Shown here piece by piece: positions 1 through 13,088 of a DNA stretch of 64,000 nucleotides. Below the pieces are notes generated by a model. The model did no database searches. It saw nothing but the letters and a program-made list of their open reading frames with translations, and was not told the DNA's origin. This DNA is from Archegozetes longisetosus (lineage: Eukaryota; Arthropoda; Arachnida; Sarcoptiformes; Trhypochthoniidae), in NCBI GenBank assembly GCA_018873245.2, contig JAEMBT020000003.1, forward strand, positions 3,305,843 through 3,369,842. The letters run 5' to 3'. Position 1 is the stretch's first letter. Each line of letters opens with the position of its first letter. The position numbers and the translations under genes are program-made.

Positions 1-3000
1 TAGTATGAACAAAAATTTGAAATGTGAATTTGGAAAACACAAAAGTTTGCGTGTTAAAAATATAGCCATTTGCGGAATAGTTTCAGAATATGTTTATGGA
101 TTAAAGTTTAATTTATTTTCTAAATTTCATTTATGAGTTGTCACACCCATGAGATTAAAACAGGAATCTATTTGATCAATTATTTATATAATATCATTAA
201 AGCTTATTCAGTATTAGTGAAAAGAGTGAGACTAGTCAATCAAAATAGTTTCCGTCTCAACTAATAACATCTACTTTAGTATGCTGTCAAATATTCATCT
301 AAACTAAATGACGGAAACATCACTTTCAACTAACTTTTCCTACTCCTCAGTTCTAGCTAATTTCACACTTCGTGCCAATCATTAGAGTCATTCTTGCATT
401 AATACTTCAATTTAGTAACTCTTCTTTTATCTAATTAAATATTAACGTATATTTCGCATCATTTCAATTGTTCAACGCTTTGAATATATTTTGATTCAGA
501 GGCAGACTTCGCTCGGATGGATTTGAACTTTTTATTATTCAGAAGTTTTTCAGATTCTATGATTCGTCTTGAAATTATTATAGACTTGACTCAACGCAGT
601 ATTTACGGTTCATAAGTTTATTCAAAGTTCAGCTGAAAATTTAATATTTTTTATTTGCATTTCCTAAAAATATTACTTCGAAAGCATGAAATTCAATATT
701 TTGTTGAATTTTAACTCTAGAAAAAGCTATAAACTGGAAGAATATTCGGTAATTCAGTATTAATTCTGTTTTACTAAAGAGAGGACATAAAAATGATATT
801 AAGTCAAAAATAAGAGCTTTATATGTATTTGATTGGAAGGTTGAAAAGATAAAACATAAAATTAATGATAATACGTTTTCGTTTTTGGCAGTTAAATCTT
901 TAATGCGTGTTTTGTTCACATTTCTATCTTATTCTTTACTTCAATCATAGTATTCTAAGTGTTATTTGTTCGTTTGATCTCACAAATGGACACTCGGATT
1001 GTTGTCAATTGTAGGCATTACTAGTATGACATTGAGAAACAAACGCCATCAAAAACCATTAACGATACTTGAATGATACACCGAGCAAAAATACAAAATA
1101 ACTGTTCCCGAAAACTCTATCATAAGCTTTCACTCCATTAAACCGTTTCACTTCACAACTCCTTATCTCTTGTCAAGAAGTAAAGTGTGAGATAATCCAT
1201 GCGATTAGAGGCAAATATTTCAGGCATTATATACTACTCTTCTATGTATAAATCGGTAGCTGAAAACCGTTACTTATATACTACTAGGACTGGCTTTGAA
1301 CTAGTGTTGAAGCGCACATGATCATCAACTTGATGATTGCATCAATTGCCAGAAAGCTTCACCATTTCGCTCATCTCTTCTGCGCTTAATTTATTTTCAT
1401 AACTTTCTCACACATTTCTATTACTCAAACGTTTTCTTGATCTAAATTGTTAAACAAATGCGATGCCTGTAAACAACTGAATAATTAGTTTTAAATGCGA
1501 CTTAAGAAATGAATTATTGAGAAATTAGGTTGAATGGGGTTTAATACAGAAAAAGTTGTTTAAGAGTTGACACTTATTCATTGTCATCAGAGCTGAATGG
1601 CTGAGTGCTCTGCAAATGACACGAACGCTTCTTCTTTTCATATAACATCACCTTTTTCTCTACGAAGAAACTGCTTTTCAATTCCCAGAAAAGCGAAAAT
1701 GAATTGAAAACTGCATTAAACTCAATATCTACTATTTAGGTGATTGTGAGACAGGGCTTAAAATCTGTCACTTTATAGTTTGAATGAAAGAAGTTTAAAG
1801 AAAAAATACTTTCGAATAGTGCCAAATATTTGATAGTGAATGGAAATCAAATAATCTGTATTTTGAATACTTTTATGTTACGATTGTGTTCCAGAATATT
1901 AAGGAATATTAAAGAAGCATGAATCAAATGATAGACATTTTTCAGTCCATTTCCTAAATTACTAAATATTTTGCTGCACACAAAGACTCCAATCTCACAA
2001 ATACTAAACTGAGCTAAACTTTTTCACTTCTAAATTTTTGTTAATAATGCAGTTTTCGAGTCAATTCAGTCACAGGATTGTCACGTTTGGAATCAACTAT
2101 GAAGTCGTGACATTTTCGCAGTCTGAAAAATTTCAGAGCCCCTTAAGAAATCTTTTGTAACTTAGTTTGAAATCTAAACCTTTAGAGCAAAGAATTTTTT
2201 GTTGGTCTGAAAAAAAAAGAAAAAATATTTGTTCGCCATATACTGTATTGAAGTGAGTTTCAAACATTTTCTCCCTTGAGGTAAATCGATAGGTTTGTGT
2301 CCCTCCATTTAGAACCTAATTTTTGACTTTGCCTTCCCGTGACGAACTGGTGAACCAGTAGTTCATAGCTGTAAACTTATTTTGCTAGAGTATAACTGAA
2401 TGGCAAGCTTGACAGAAATCTGAATAAGGTCCATATAGTAGTATTGCATGTCATTTGATTCGAGTTCGACCATATAATGCACACCATACGTATTGAGTAC
2501 AGCTTAAATAATTCAATATACCATTAATGCATACTTAATAATGAGGTTAAGTAATAAACAAAGCTTTACTACTAATCAGATAATCATCATTTGGTGATAT
2601 TAATGATTCTGATAATAGAAAAGCCAAATCACTAATGATTTGAATCATTTAGACTTTTCCCAAAGGATTCATTTTTTATACATTATGCTCAACACTTAGT
2701 GTAAATAAAAAGCAAAAAATTGTTAAGTCAACACACATACGTAATGAATTTGTTGCAACACTTTCTTAGTAATTTTAGAGAATAAGTATTCAAGTCAAAA
2801 ATGAGGATCAGTTCATAAAACATTAAATCAAATGCAAACGTGTTCAGATTTCAAATCTGGCTCATATTCAATAAAATAGCGCTAAGATTTCTCTATTACT
2901 AACTTCTTACTAACTGACTAAATATTCATGAATTACTTATTGAGTGACAAATAATGCAAGTTTTACATTTTTCTAACTCAACACACAGTCTGATTTAAGA

Positions 3001-4965
3001 TCATGACTCTCATTCTTTTAGTAACATCTTATTTGCACTTATTTTTAAGTCTTTACCAAAATGTATTCTTGTATCAAATATTTATCAGAATCGAAAACAT
3101 GTTATTATCTCAGTTAATGCTTAAGTTTATGCAATGATAAAAATATGCATTTCAAATGATGATAAGTTTTAGAAAGATACTTCTGAAATTTTCAGTTCCA
3201 TTAAAGATACTTTGAGAACTATTGATTTTCAGCTTAAGTAACACTTTGTCTATATATAGTTATGCAAAATGCGAAAGTTCAAACATCAAAATATGAAATA
3301 TTTAATTAATAGTCACCTCATCCTTTCAAGCGTTTTATGCCTGAAAAAATTTGTCAAAAAATCCATTCAGAGTCCTATCATTACTATAATTTATTTGGAT
3401 TTTAGTGCATAATCATTATTATAATCATTTTGACAATTTGTCGCTTAGATGCAAAATTTAGGAGAAATAACAGGTGACCCATCATTTCCGATTGTTTCAA
3501 AGCGAAAACGTGTCCGTAATCTCATTTCAGAGTTCAAACCTTTCTAAAGGTTATTAAATCTGAAATTAAATTTCCTTTAATTAAGAATCTCGTGAGTATC
3601 ATCTAATTGGGAAAAGCTACAAGTTATTCAGATTATGCTTACTTAGGGTAACTTATGTAATAGTTGAATCATTCGACTCTATTGTAGATGTAGCACAAAA
3701 TTCTCATAATACACAAAAAAAGTAGTTAAAAATTATTGTTTCGGCTTCTCCTACAGAATAATATTCAAACCTAAGTTTATATTTCTAAGATTTTCAAAAT
3801 ATTGTTAAAAATAATAAAGTGTCTCCGAGCTCTAATAGAAACCTCTCTTGGAAAACAATTTGAATGTGAAACAAACTGCAAAAATCCATTGGGATTATTA
3901 ACGCCTACTTCTTGAACATTTCATGTGTGACTGAATTCTGAGTTAATGATGCATTAAGTTTGCATCGACTTTGCACTGACATCGATTCTATCAATTTAGA
4001 AAATAGAAGTTAAACACTTTTCTCTATCCAAACAGATACATATATTCAAATCTAATTGTTTTATTTTAGTTACTCGAAAATATTCATCATTTTGTATGCA
4101 TTTTTCCAGATTGATTAGTTTTTGAAATAGTTGAAACATGATTGAAGTAAATGTGCTTTTAAGCTAAAATAATAGGTGTTGTTTTGTGACATGAATTGAA
4201 AAAATGAAACCATTCAAGTTTATTAAACAATCTAATTTTGTTGCATCTACACTCGATAACAATACATTGGTATTAGAGGAAAAATTTCTCATTAAAATTC
4301 ATTGGATTTATGCAGGCTGTGGTTGAAATTTGCAACTGGAAATAAAAAGATTGTTTTTTTGATATATTCGGAAATTTTTCGAATAAAGCCTGAAGAGAAT
4401 AGGAATTGAATGGATGAACACGACTCGTCTTATGCTCTATATGATCTCATTTTAGTGGTACTACTACTAGACTAAAGTCATTCGTGTGTAGCAATGAATA
4501 AATCGCTAGACTCTTCTGAAATATTACTACTTTATATAATTAAACAAAATCTACTAGATCTCAACTGGAATTTTCAGACGTGATATTGTGAAGAAAGCCT
4601 TGATTTAATTGCAATTCTTTTGCTGATAAGTACCAGTATTTGATAATGGCATTCAATCGCGATTTCATATGCAATAATAACCTCCAAATACCGACCCCTT
4701 ACGCATATTTAATGTAAAATTGATTGATAACAAAACTAGAATTAATGAAAAACTAGTTGGATATACAAAATAATTATATATATGAGATAAAAGTAATTGA
4801 TTTCGATTTATTGGTTAACTAATTGTGATTAGGACAGAGCCAATAATAGGGATGTGCACTTTTTCATACAGACTTTCAATTACGTACTATAATAGATTAA
4901 GACAATCAATACTTAGCATATAAAACAGTTGAACGCAACAAATAACTGAAACAATCAGAGTTAGC
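1..4965. other. AT-rich non-genic DNA
   Basis: I see no protein-coding gene here. Open frames are short, low in complexity and rich in codons expected from AT-rich DNA. No tRNA-like T-arm with a matching acceptor stem was found by eye, and no long inverted repeat stands out. Confidence 0.6.
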
Positions 4966-5322
4966 CTAAATAGCACCTGACATGAGAGACATTGGTATCT
5001 GAGACCTAACATTTAGTACATTAAGATAAAGTGTTTGCTGGAGATTGGTTGATGAAGCGGCAAAATGAATAAATAGCAAAAGACGTGTTCCATTGAGAAT
5101 AGTAAAGAGAGTAGTGCACCTGCAGATCAATTTATTATGCCATTCCAATACCTAAGCTATGCTATTGTTTGTTTGGGATCACTTCTGGAGTTTATTAATA
5201 GCGCCACATAAATAATTGGCACAAAAGGCTTCTCCAGCTCGAGAACTCTTCTTATGGACGACACACCGTTTAATTAAACCAAACCAATGACAGACGATTG
5301 TAATAATAGAATACTTGAGGAT
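4966..5322 (-). pseudogene. possible gene relic, one frame with two internal stops
   Basis: One minus-strand frame stays protein-like for about 118 codons and is broken by two internal stops (5179-5181 and a TAG just upstream of the second part). The first part (5322 down to 5182) carries a Cys/Lys-rich stretch with motifs such as KRCVVHKKSSRAGEAFCANY. The second part (5148 down to 4966) reads CRCTTLFTILNG and ends QIPMSLMSGAI before its stop. Base composition is richer in G and C than the flanks. I do not recognise the family. It could be a decayed gene, a transposon fragment or chance. Confidence 0.22.
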
Positions 5323-5610
5323 TCAATGCGAATCTACTCTGGAGTTTAGCCATTGTGCGATATAGTTGTATATTTGTTAGAGTTATTTTCTATCCTTTAT
5401 TTAATAGCGATTGTTTGCTTGGCTAACATTTATACGCCTTTCTCCCTATATTGTTTGATCTGACGTTTCTAATTAATCAGATTCTCTTTCATCGATGTCT
5501 TTCCGTACAGCACAATAACCATTACCAAAACATTCAAAGCATACCAATTACTCCACCTTTTAGTTCTTTCTATTCGTAATTTATTTTTCATTTCAATTTA
5601 AATATCGTCA

Positions 5611-5673
5611 CTATAGTTATGATTATGTATTCTATAGTTATGATTCTGTATTCTATAGTTATGATTCTGTATT
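5611..5673. repeat. 21-bp tandem repeat, three units
   Basis: Three consecutive 21-base units beginning CTATAGTTATGATT run from 5611 to 5673. The second and third units are identical and the first differs at one base. A minisatellite seed with no visible function. Confidence 0.85.
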
Positions 5674-8600
5674 CAATACTCATTCTTTGGTATATGATTT
5701 GCAAACTTATCGATTAATCAAAAGTATTTGTCTAGTTTACTTAGTCTGCAATTTTTGGCTCAGATATCGGTCTAGATTTTCAAATGCTATCAGTAATTGA
5801 ACTCGAAAAGTAGATGAAGAATTGGAGAGAATTTCAGTATTAGTTGATAGGGTTTATCGGTTGAAGAGATTTGTGATTGTGCCAAAAATGATTCTTATTT
5901 TATTAATGGTTTCGTTCAACCTTTTCTCTGCATAATATTGTCAATAAATAATATAAAATATGTAAGTTTACAAGTATTTCAACCGAAGTTTATTTAATGG
6001 AAAATTGTGATTAAATCCCATTCATATATCAAATATGATTTGTCTTTTGTGTTATCTAAGAGCAAAATTTCAGATACAATATATCTGATGACAAGTAATT
6101 TTTTTGTTCTCTAAAAGTTTAGCTGCATTTAAAACTTATCTCAAAGCTATTTGTAATCTTTAAAAAGGCAGAAAACACTATTAGAAATGACAGTAAAGTG
6201 AGTCATAACATCATATGCCATAAATATTTTGATATTTTCAACATTTTCAGAGTTTGTTGAAGACTTTTCGGATTTTGTTCAACTATTTGCGAAATAAAAT
6301 TCAGTTAAACTGTTGAAGATAATAGGAATAGTGGGGCATAAATAGCCGTAAACGGCATTTGTTTTGGACATATGATGTTAGCCATTCTGGTCAGATAAAA
6401 AGCAAGCAAACATTTCTCAATAATTTATGATTAGATATGATGACATTTACTGAAAAAAAAACTCTCTTCTCCCAAAATGACCTTTATTCCTGAAACTATT
6501 CCTTTTGTAAACTTCTCTCTAAATATTCTATCTCCATTTTTCACTCGAATACTTCAAATTGTTTTCAAGATCAATTCTCAAGTCTGTTTTGAATTTTTGC
6601 GATCAACAATTCATTCAAATAAATGTAATTGAGAGAGATTTGAACAAAAATAGTAAGCAAATTCAAATGTGGTTCCAGAAAGTCTCAATAATTATAAATC
6701 TGATGGAAAAGTATAGCATTTGTGGAGTCTATTTGTCGTTAGCGTTAGGATCAAAGAATATGAATGGTTTTTATAACAGGTGTAAATGCATTGAAAGTGA
6801 CTTAGAGTACAAGTGATGCTGTATATGCGTGAGTGAATGCTCTGAAAAAATGGGTAGTGAATGGTATTCATATTAGGGTAAGTTTCCATAAGGTTATACG
6901 TTATATAACATGCATTTCACGCTACATCAACATTCGCTAAGTTCGACACATTCCGCAACCCATGAATTGCGAGCCAACAGTCTTTCACTTTCTCGAGCTC
7001 TTTCCAAATGCATAACACTTGAAGAAATACAGGGTTTAATAAATCATATCATATCGATTGCATTGCTATCCAACAATTCAAACCTTTTTCCTTGTTTTTA
7101 TTCTATATATTAGTTGTAAGATTATAACCTATTTCGCTGTTCATTCGTGTTTGATATTCGCTGAGATATAGTTTACTTTAGGTTAAAAAAAAGTTATCAT
7201 GTGTAAAACCGATAACAATTTTAATGACTCAAATGGAATATAAATTGATATTCTCTATTGTCACTTTTTAAATCAATTCACTTTACTCCAAATCGGAAGT
7301 ATTCCTAAGCCTCAAATCGAGAGCATAGTTGACATTGACTGATATGATAAGAGGCCAAAGAGAGTCAGCCAACCAATACATCTCGACTCGAATAGGAGTC
7401 CGATTGCATTTGTCGATTGCAATTATCGTTGTCATAATTTATAAATTATTTCATTCCTTGTCATTTGATCATTGGTCAGCGAAAGTAGTTATTTAACATT
7501 TAATTTCGATCATGTTTTATTAAAAACAAAAACTTCAAAAAAACACATGGAAAAAACAACATATCTCCAGAAATAGATTCATATGATTTGTTCTCTAATC
7601 TTTTGGTAAAATTGTGGAAATTTCTTACAAATAATTTACTGATAGAAACAGAAGAAATACGATATGTTGACAGAATATTATTGTTGACATTCAATTTTGA
7701 TCGAATGCTAGCCTAGAATGGAGATGAAATGTAAGATAAAATTAGATCTCAGTAGCTTGTTTGTTTTAGGAGCTAGTGATGAGATTTAGGCTTTTTTGCA
7801 GAGATCACATCAATGAGAAATTGCATATTCATATCTGATCACTACTGCTAAGCCTAGTTATTATGACTGAGCTTCAAGTGAAGACAAGTCTTATGTGGAG
7901 AATAGTTGAACTTTGTAATATATTTTTAATCCTTTATGTTAATGCGAACGTATGAAAGAGCGGTTGATTAAATGAGTATTTGTGGAGCTTAAAAGGGTAA
8001 TAATAACGGTGATGCTATACATTTGCAAACGTGTACTTATGCTGAAAATCCTTAAACTTTTGTAGTGGTTGTGCGCGTGTAAATGCAAAAGTATGAGCGC
8101 TTAATATCAATGCAAATGTATATCGATTTTCAGTCTCTGCCACCACATATCACTTTCTTTAGATTTGATTTTTTCCAATTTCAATACTGAATTTTTTAGA
8201 TTTTATTATTCATCTAATAAGTTTGTTTGTGTGTATTACTGAATAAAATACCGAATCAAATAATAATTATGATTGAATAACTACTTTATTGAGCGAAGTC
8301 ATTGAACTGCTAAATGGACTTGTTTGCGCACTGATTTAATTGAGTGCTGCAATTTAATATGAGAACTGACCAAAAAACTGAGAAACTGATGGAAACTAAA
8401 AAAATCAATAGTTTCTTACTTCAAATACAGTAAAAAGCTAGTGGTGGAGCACTCGTATTAAATTATATTTCATACTAAATCACTGACATGTATGTGACGA
8501 ACATTTTATATCTCATAAAATTTGTTTTGATTTAAATTCTCCGAAAATAACATTTCCTCAAATTTGCTTCTTTTGATTTTGCATAACTTTGCCTAAATTT

Positions 8601-8722
8601 CATGCATCACCCAATTGTGCTCTAGTATTGCGCAAGCTATTCATTTGTCTGAATAATGTCATCAAAAGTCATTCTTGAATTATGCCGCACAACATCTTTG
8701 CTTTCATGCATAGATCATCTGA
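5674..8722. other. AT-rich non-genic DNA
   Basis: No gene is supported. Short frames at about 6559-6816 (+) and 6910-7113 (+) lack any domain I recognise and have AT-driven composition. Confidence 0.55.
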
Positions 8723-8779
8723 TCTCTCTCTCACTCTCACTCTCTCACTCACTCACTCTCTCTCTCTCCACTCTCTCCT
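8723..8779. repeat. imperfect CT microsatellite
   Basis: A pyrimidine tract of TC and TCAC units about 57 bases long. It is interrupted by ACTCAC variants, so it is an old or impure dinucleotide array. Confidence 0.9.
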
Positions 8780-11700
8780 ACTCATCCTTCATTTTTTCAT
8801 ATGAATTGCAAAATGAGATTCATTTAAATGACATTATAATCAAGATCTATGTTGTTATGTTATGTTTCATTTTAGGCGACATAGCCTTCTATTGTTGTTG
8901 GTTGACAAATGATTTCACATTGATTTTAATGTATGAGTAATGCGATAGTGATATAAATTGAAGTGTTTCTTAGGTTTAAATTAAACGAAAGAGTTTGAAG
9001 CGAGCAATTTTCAAATGAATTTATAAGTGAAAAGCACATCAAATTGATTTGCTTCTCAATGACTTGACTTTTCTCCTAATATCTTATTAGTTTGATTCAC
9101 GTGCTGTAATAAATTGAAAAACTATTGATTTTAATATAATATAACAGTTTTTCTATAAGTAATTCCTTTTCATATAATCCTATAGAGGTATTGAAGTTTC
9201 TCAACTGTGAAGCGAAATGCAAGACAACCACTAAAATTCTAATATAACTGTTAACATGACACAAGCCTTTAAAGAAAATTCTCATATCTCCTATTAATTA
9301 CACTAAGCTTTTCATCTGCTTTAATCACTTTTTGGAAAAAACTTGATGCTAAGTTTTCCTTTGTTCTCGTGTATTGTATTATTGGCAGAAATTGCAGATT
9401 TTCAGCCATTATTCTAAGCAAGCTACTCACATTCAGAACAAAGTTCAGCCTTCAACTTACGCAACTAAGTGCTGTCAAAAAGTTTTAATAACATTAAAAA
9501 AAATCTTCAATTTGTCCTTTTGTTTCCTACTCTATCAAAAAGAATGGTTGAGAATATAATTTAAAATACAATATTCAAACGTCAACATAATCGTCAATTA
9601 AGAACTTAATCAGAAAATGCTACAGTAAATGTATTTTTAGTATAATTTAGGTAAGAATTGCATAATTGATGCTTCTCAATAGAATGGTTCTGATGGTTGA
9701 TTAGTGATAATTATAATCCAATGATAAAAGAGTGAGATTAAAATTTGCAAAGCACATAGATTTGTTTATTAAAAAGTGTAAATCTGTTCCATTGATGATA
9801 GGATAGAATTGATTATTACACCCATTTTTATAGTGACAGCTTCAAAATTAAGTCTGTATTAAATTGTCAAAAAACTCTAATAACATATGCTATACATGAA
9901 AACACCATTAATACGCCCACAAATATTATTCAAGTTTGCTTCAAATTTTGAACACATCAGCTCTTAGTGCTAATACTTTAATAAATATTGCGCAAATATT
10001 ACCACAATATTATCTGAGCGTGTCATACATTGTGAAACAAAGCAAAGCAAATCAATGCTAGAGTCATTGCTTCTTGAATAAACATTTCGAGATGATCGAG
10101 TCAAACTTTTCTGGTATAACACTCATAAAAATATGTCTTCGTCTGACCATTATTGCAATTTGCACCAAAAATAGCGAGTGTCTTGTCAAATGTATCGTAG
10201 AAATTGATAGTAAATAGAAAATATTTTTGAGAATCTTAACATGCTTCTTTTGTTGTGATCATAATTCAGAATTGAGATATTTGGCAATCAAAAAAATTGT
10301 TATTACGAGTGATCAACCAAAATACTGATGTATTCCTAGTACTGTATATTCTAACATATTTGACAATGATGTTGAGTCTAACTCATCAATATAAATAGTA
10401 TGCCTCTAAAAATGATGCATTTATGGAATCAAAAAACTTCTATTCTAAAACTTTTATTTAATGTATTTCATAGATTTCATAAAAGTCAAATCGTGTTTGT
10501 TTTCTTTGTGGAATAAGACTTTATGAAAATTGATAGCCAATAATGCTTTCAATGTTTCAATATGAATATTACAAATTGAAAACTTTTCTCTTCTCCCAAG
10601 TCACCCAAAAAGAGTGATTACTTAGTTAGTTCTTTATGTGCTGACTAGTTATTCACAATAAATTTTTCGTGGTTTGTCTGTCAATTGAAATAGTAATACC
10701 TAATAATTGCCTTGTAATGAGAAATTGAATAGAATAGTAACTGATTTTTACATTTTCATGATTGTATGCAGTGAAGTGTGTCATTAAACTCGACACTTTT
10801 CCAATGACTTAGAGAATGCAATTAAGTTAGAGTTTTGTGAATAAAGAAAAATAGTAGTGATTCGAGCATTTAAGATTCGGTGTAGATTTCCGTGCGATCA
10901 ACTCATTCTAATAAATAGTAATCTTAGGAAAAAAGACTTAATCCCCTAGTTTTCAAATTGAACTCTGTTCAATTCTGGTTCAATCAAATAAATTACTTAA
11001 CCTAATTTAATCAATAAGATTTTTATTATTGAATCCTAAATTCAACTTAATTTCAGCGATAATCTGTGTTGTAAATCACGCTTACTGCTCAATATTGGAT
11101 TATTTTGAATCACTAACAAGAATAATAAGCTTGTTTAAAAAGTAATCGAACAATTAATTTTTTGTAAGTATTAGACGTTAGACAGGTTTGACTTGATTTA
11201 ATGTGAGCGTCATATGTAGCGATAAAATCTTTTTACCAAAGCTTTTCTATTACCTGAGTCTTCAAATTATTGCCTAAACTACGCGAGAACTTGATGACAA
11301 TAAGTTGCGATAAAAGGTAATAAAGTTAGGGATCAAGTAGGCAAAATCTCTCATTCCTTACGCAAACGATAGAATCAGAATATTGAGTATTACTTCTCTA
11401 CTCGATTAGAAACCTTGTATAAATACTTGAATTTAGTCTTAACAATAACAATAACATCTTTTCTGTCAAGTTTTTATTTGATGCGCTGTCCAGCAGCTTA
11501 ACGGATGTTTGTCTCAATTGAAATGACCGCTTCAGTGCTGTCATCATATTTGACATCAGCTTATATTTGTGGTCTGTTTCATATTTATTCTCTTTCTATT
11601 TGCTTATGTTGGCCGCGATATTCTCTTGAGTCCGAATGGGTGGTCATCGCAACATTCATCTTTTATCTAACTTATTGCTACTGTTGACAACTCAAAATTA

Positions 11701-13038
11701 GGTTAACTTCTTACCAGGTTTGCCCACAAATAGTTTATGTGATTTCAATTCTCTGTTTGTTTCATTCACGTCAATCTAATCAGTACGCAGTCTTGTTGTG
11801 GTTTTACAAAATAACTCACATTTTCATCAGTGTATAATGTTATGCATTGGTTCAAGTTGAAAATTGATTCAGAGACTTCTTTCGATAGTAAGTATGTTTA
11901 TCATTCAAAATAATTTAGCTGTTTTTCATCTAGCCTGAAAACAAATTTTTGAGATTTTTGCATAAAACTATTTATTTTTTATCGAAATCGAAAAACCTGA
12001 TAGTTTAATAGTTGAGCTGATAGTTAGACGGCTTTAAGCTCCTGTAAGAGATACTTTCAGTGAAGCACTTAATTTCTCTATTATGAACAGTATGAAGAGA
12101 GGACAACTTCAATGAGAGTTTTCAAATCTTTTTGAATATTCAACAAATAGTTTTTAAGATTATGCCTGAAGAAAAGAGAAGAATAAGAAATATTGTTAGT
12201 TTAACGTTTATGAGAAAAATATTGAAAGAATATTCAACATAATCGTCAGTTTTATTATGGCACACAACTTATAGAACTTTGAATGAGTGAGACCTTTTTA
12301 AACATTTTAGAGGGTAAACTTATGTTCAAATTATTTTTAATACTGAAAGCTTTATATTATACTTAAATCAAAATTGTCTTCCTGTTAATTTTTATTTTGA
12401 ATAAAACATTTTATAAGACAATTTTAAGAAATACTTATTAGATAGGAATCGCATAAAATGCAAAGTTCCCAGAAGAGCTTCGAACACCATTAAAAAGAGC
12501 AATTATTTCAGTAAGTAATCGATTTAGACAATTTTTTCCAGAAGAGTATGAATAATCTTATCTTCCGTCATATTATTATTCATTTGCATTTTCATTATGT
12601 TTTCAAATTAGATGAGCTTTTTGCTAATAATCTCATGGCAGTGATTAAAAGTTTTCAACTTTTGATAATTAGCTTGTCATTCATGCTAAGCCCTGATGGA
12701 AGTGAGGGGTATTTTCTCATATCTAACAATTTGATGAGAGACTCCCTTTCGACAACTGACAATTTCAATGTATTATACAATGCAGTAGGTCGACTCATAA
12801 CGAGATCAATATTTTCATCATTTTATTCAGTCAAATAATAAGCTTTAGATGTAAAGCAAAGTAATGTATAACTAGAAAACCAAATTCTACCAAATCAATT
12901 TCATCATATAAGCAGAATATATCCCAATCCCTTATATCTATAGGGAGTTGATTATCGGAGTTCAGGCAAGATTACGGATTTTCGTCTCGAAAAATATTAG
13001 ACTATATATAGACTAAACATAACTTAATTCAGAGCCAG
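8780..13038. other. AT-rich non-genic DNA
   Basis: No gene is supported. A G+C-richer patch at about 11465-11690 is open in frames on both strands, so no reading direction can be chosen. A 96-codon frame at 12548-12838 (+) includes a protein-like stretch (SPDGSEGYFLISNNLMRDSL), but has no recognisable family. Confidence 0.5.
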
Positions 13039-13088
13039 GGCTCAGGTGTCGGCTTGTGCTGCATTGGCTGACAAGTGACAAGTGAGCC
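13039..13088. repeat. short imperfect hairpin
   Basis: GGCTCA at 13039-13044 pairs with TGAGCC at 13083-13088. Pairing continues inward imperfectly through TGTC/GACA and CTTGT/ACAAG blocks. The stem-loop is about 50 bases long and sits in a small G+C-rich patch. It is short for a typical animal pre-miRNA and may be the core of a decayed inverted-repeat element. Confidence 0.4.

Noticed and set aside
505..535. GGATTTGAAC as a minus-strand tRNA T-arm
   Set aside because: The T-stem does not pair and no acceptor or anticodon arm can be drawn.
641..919. Minus-strand frame of 92 codons
   Set aside because: Phe/Ile/Asn-rich translation typical of AT-rich DNA, with no domain and no supporting context.
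6559..6816. A short frame with SKQIQMWFQK, resembling homeodomain helix 3
   Set aside because: The resemblance covers about ten residues. The basic residues that should follow WFQ are missing and no helix 1-2 sequence precedes it.
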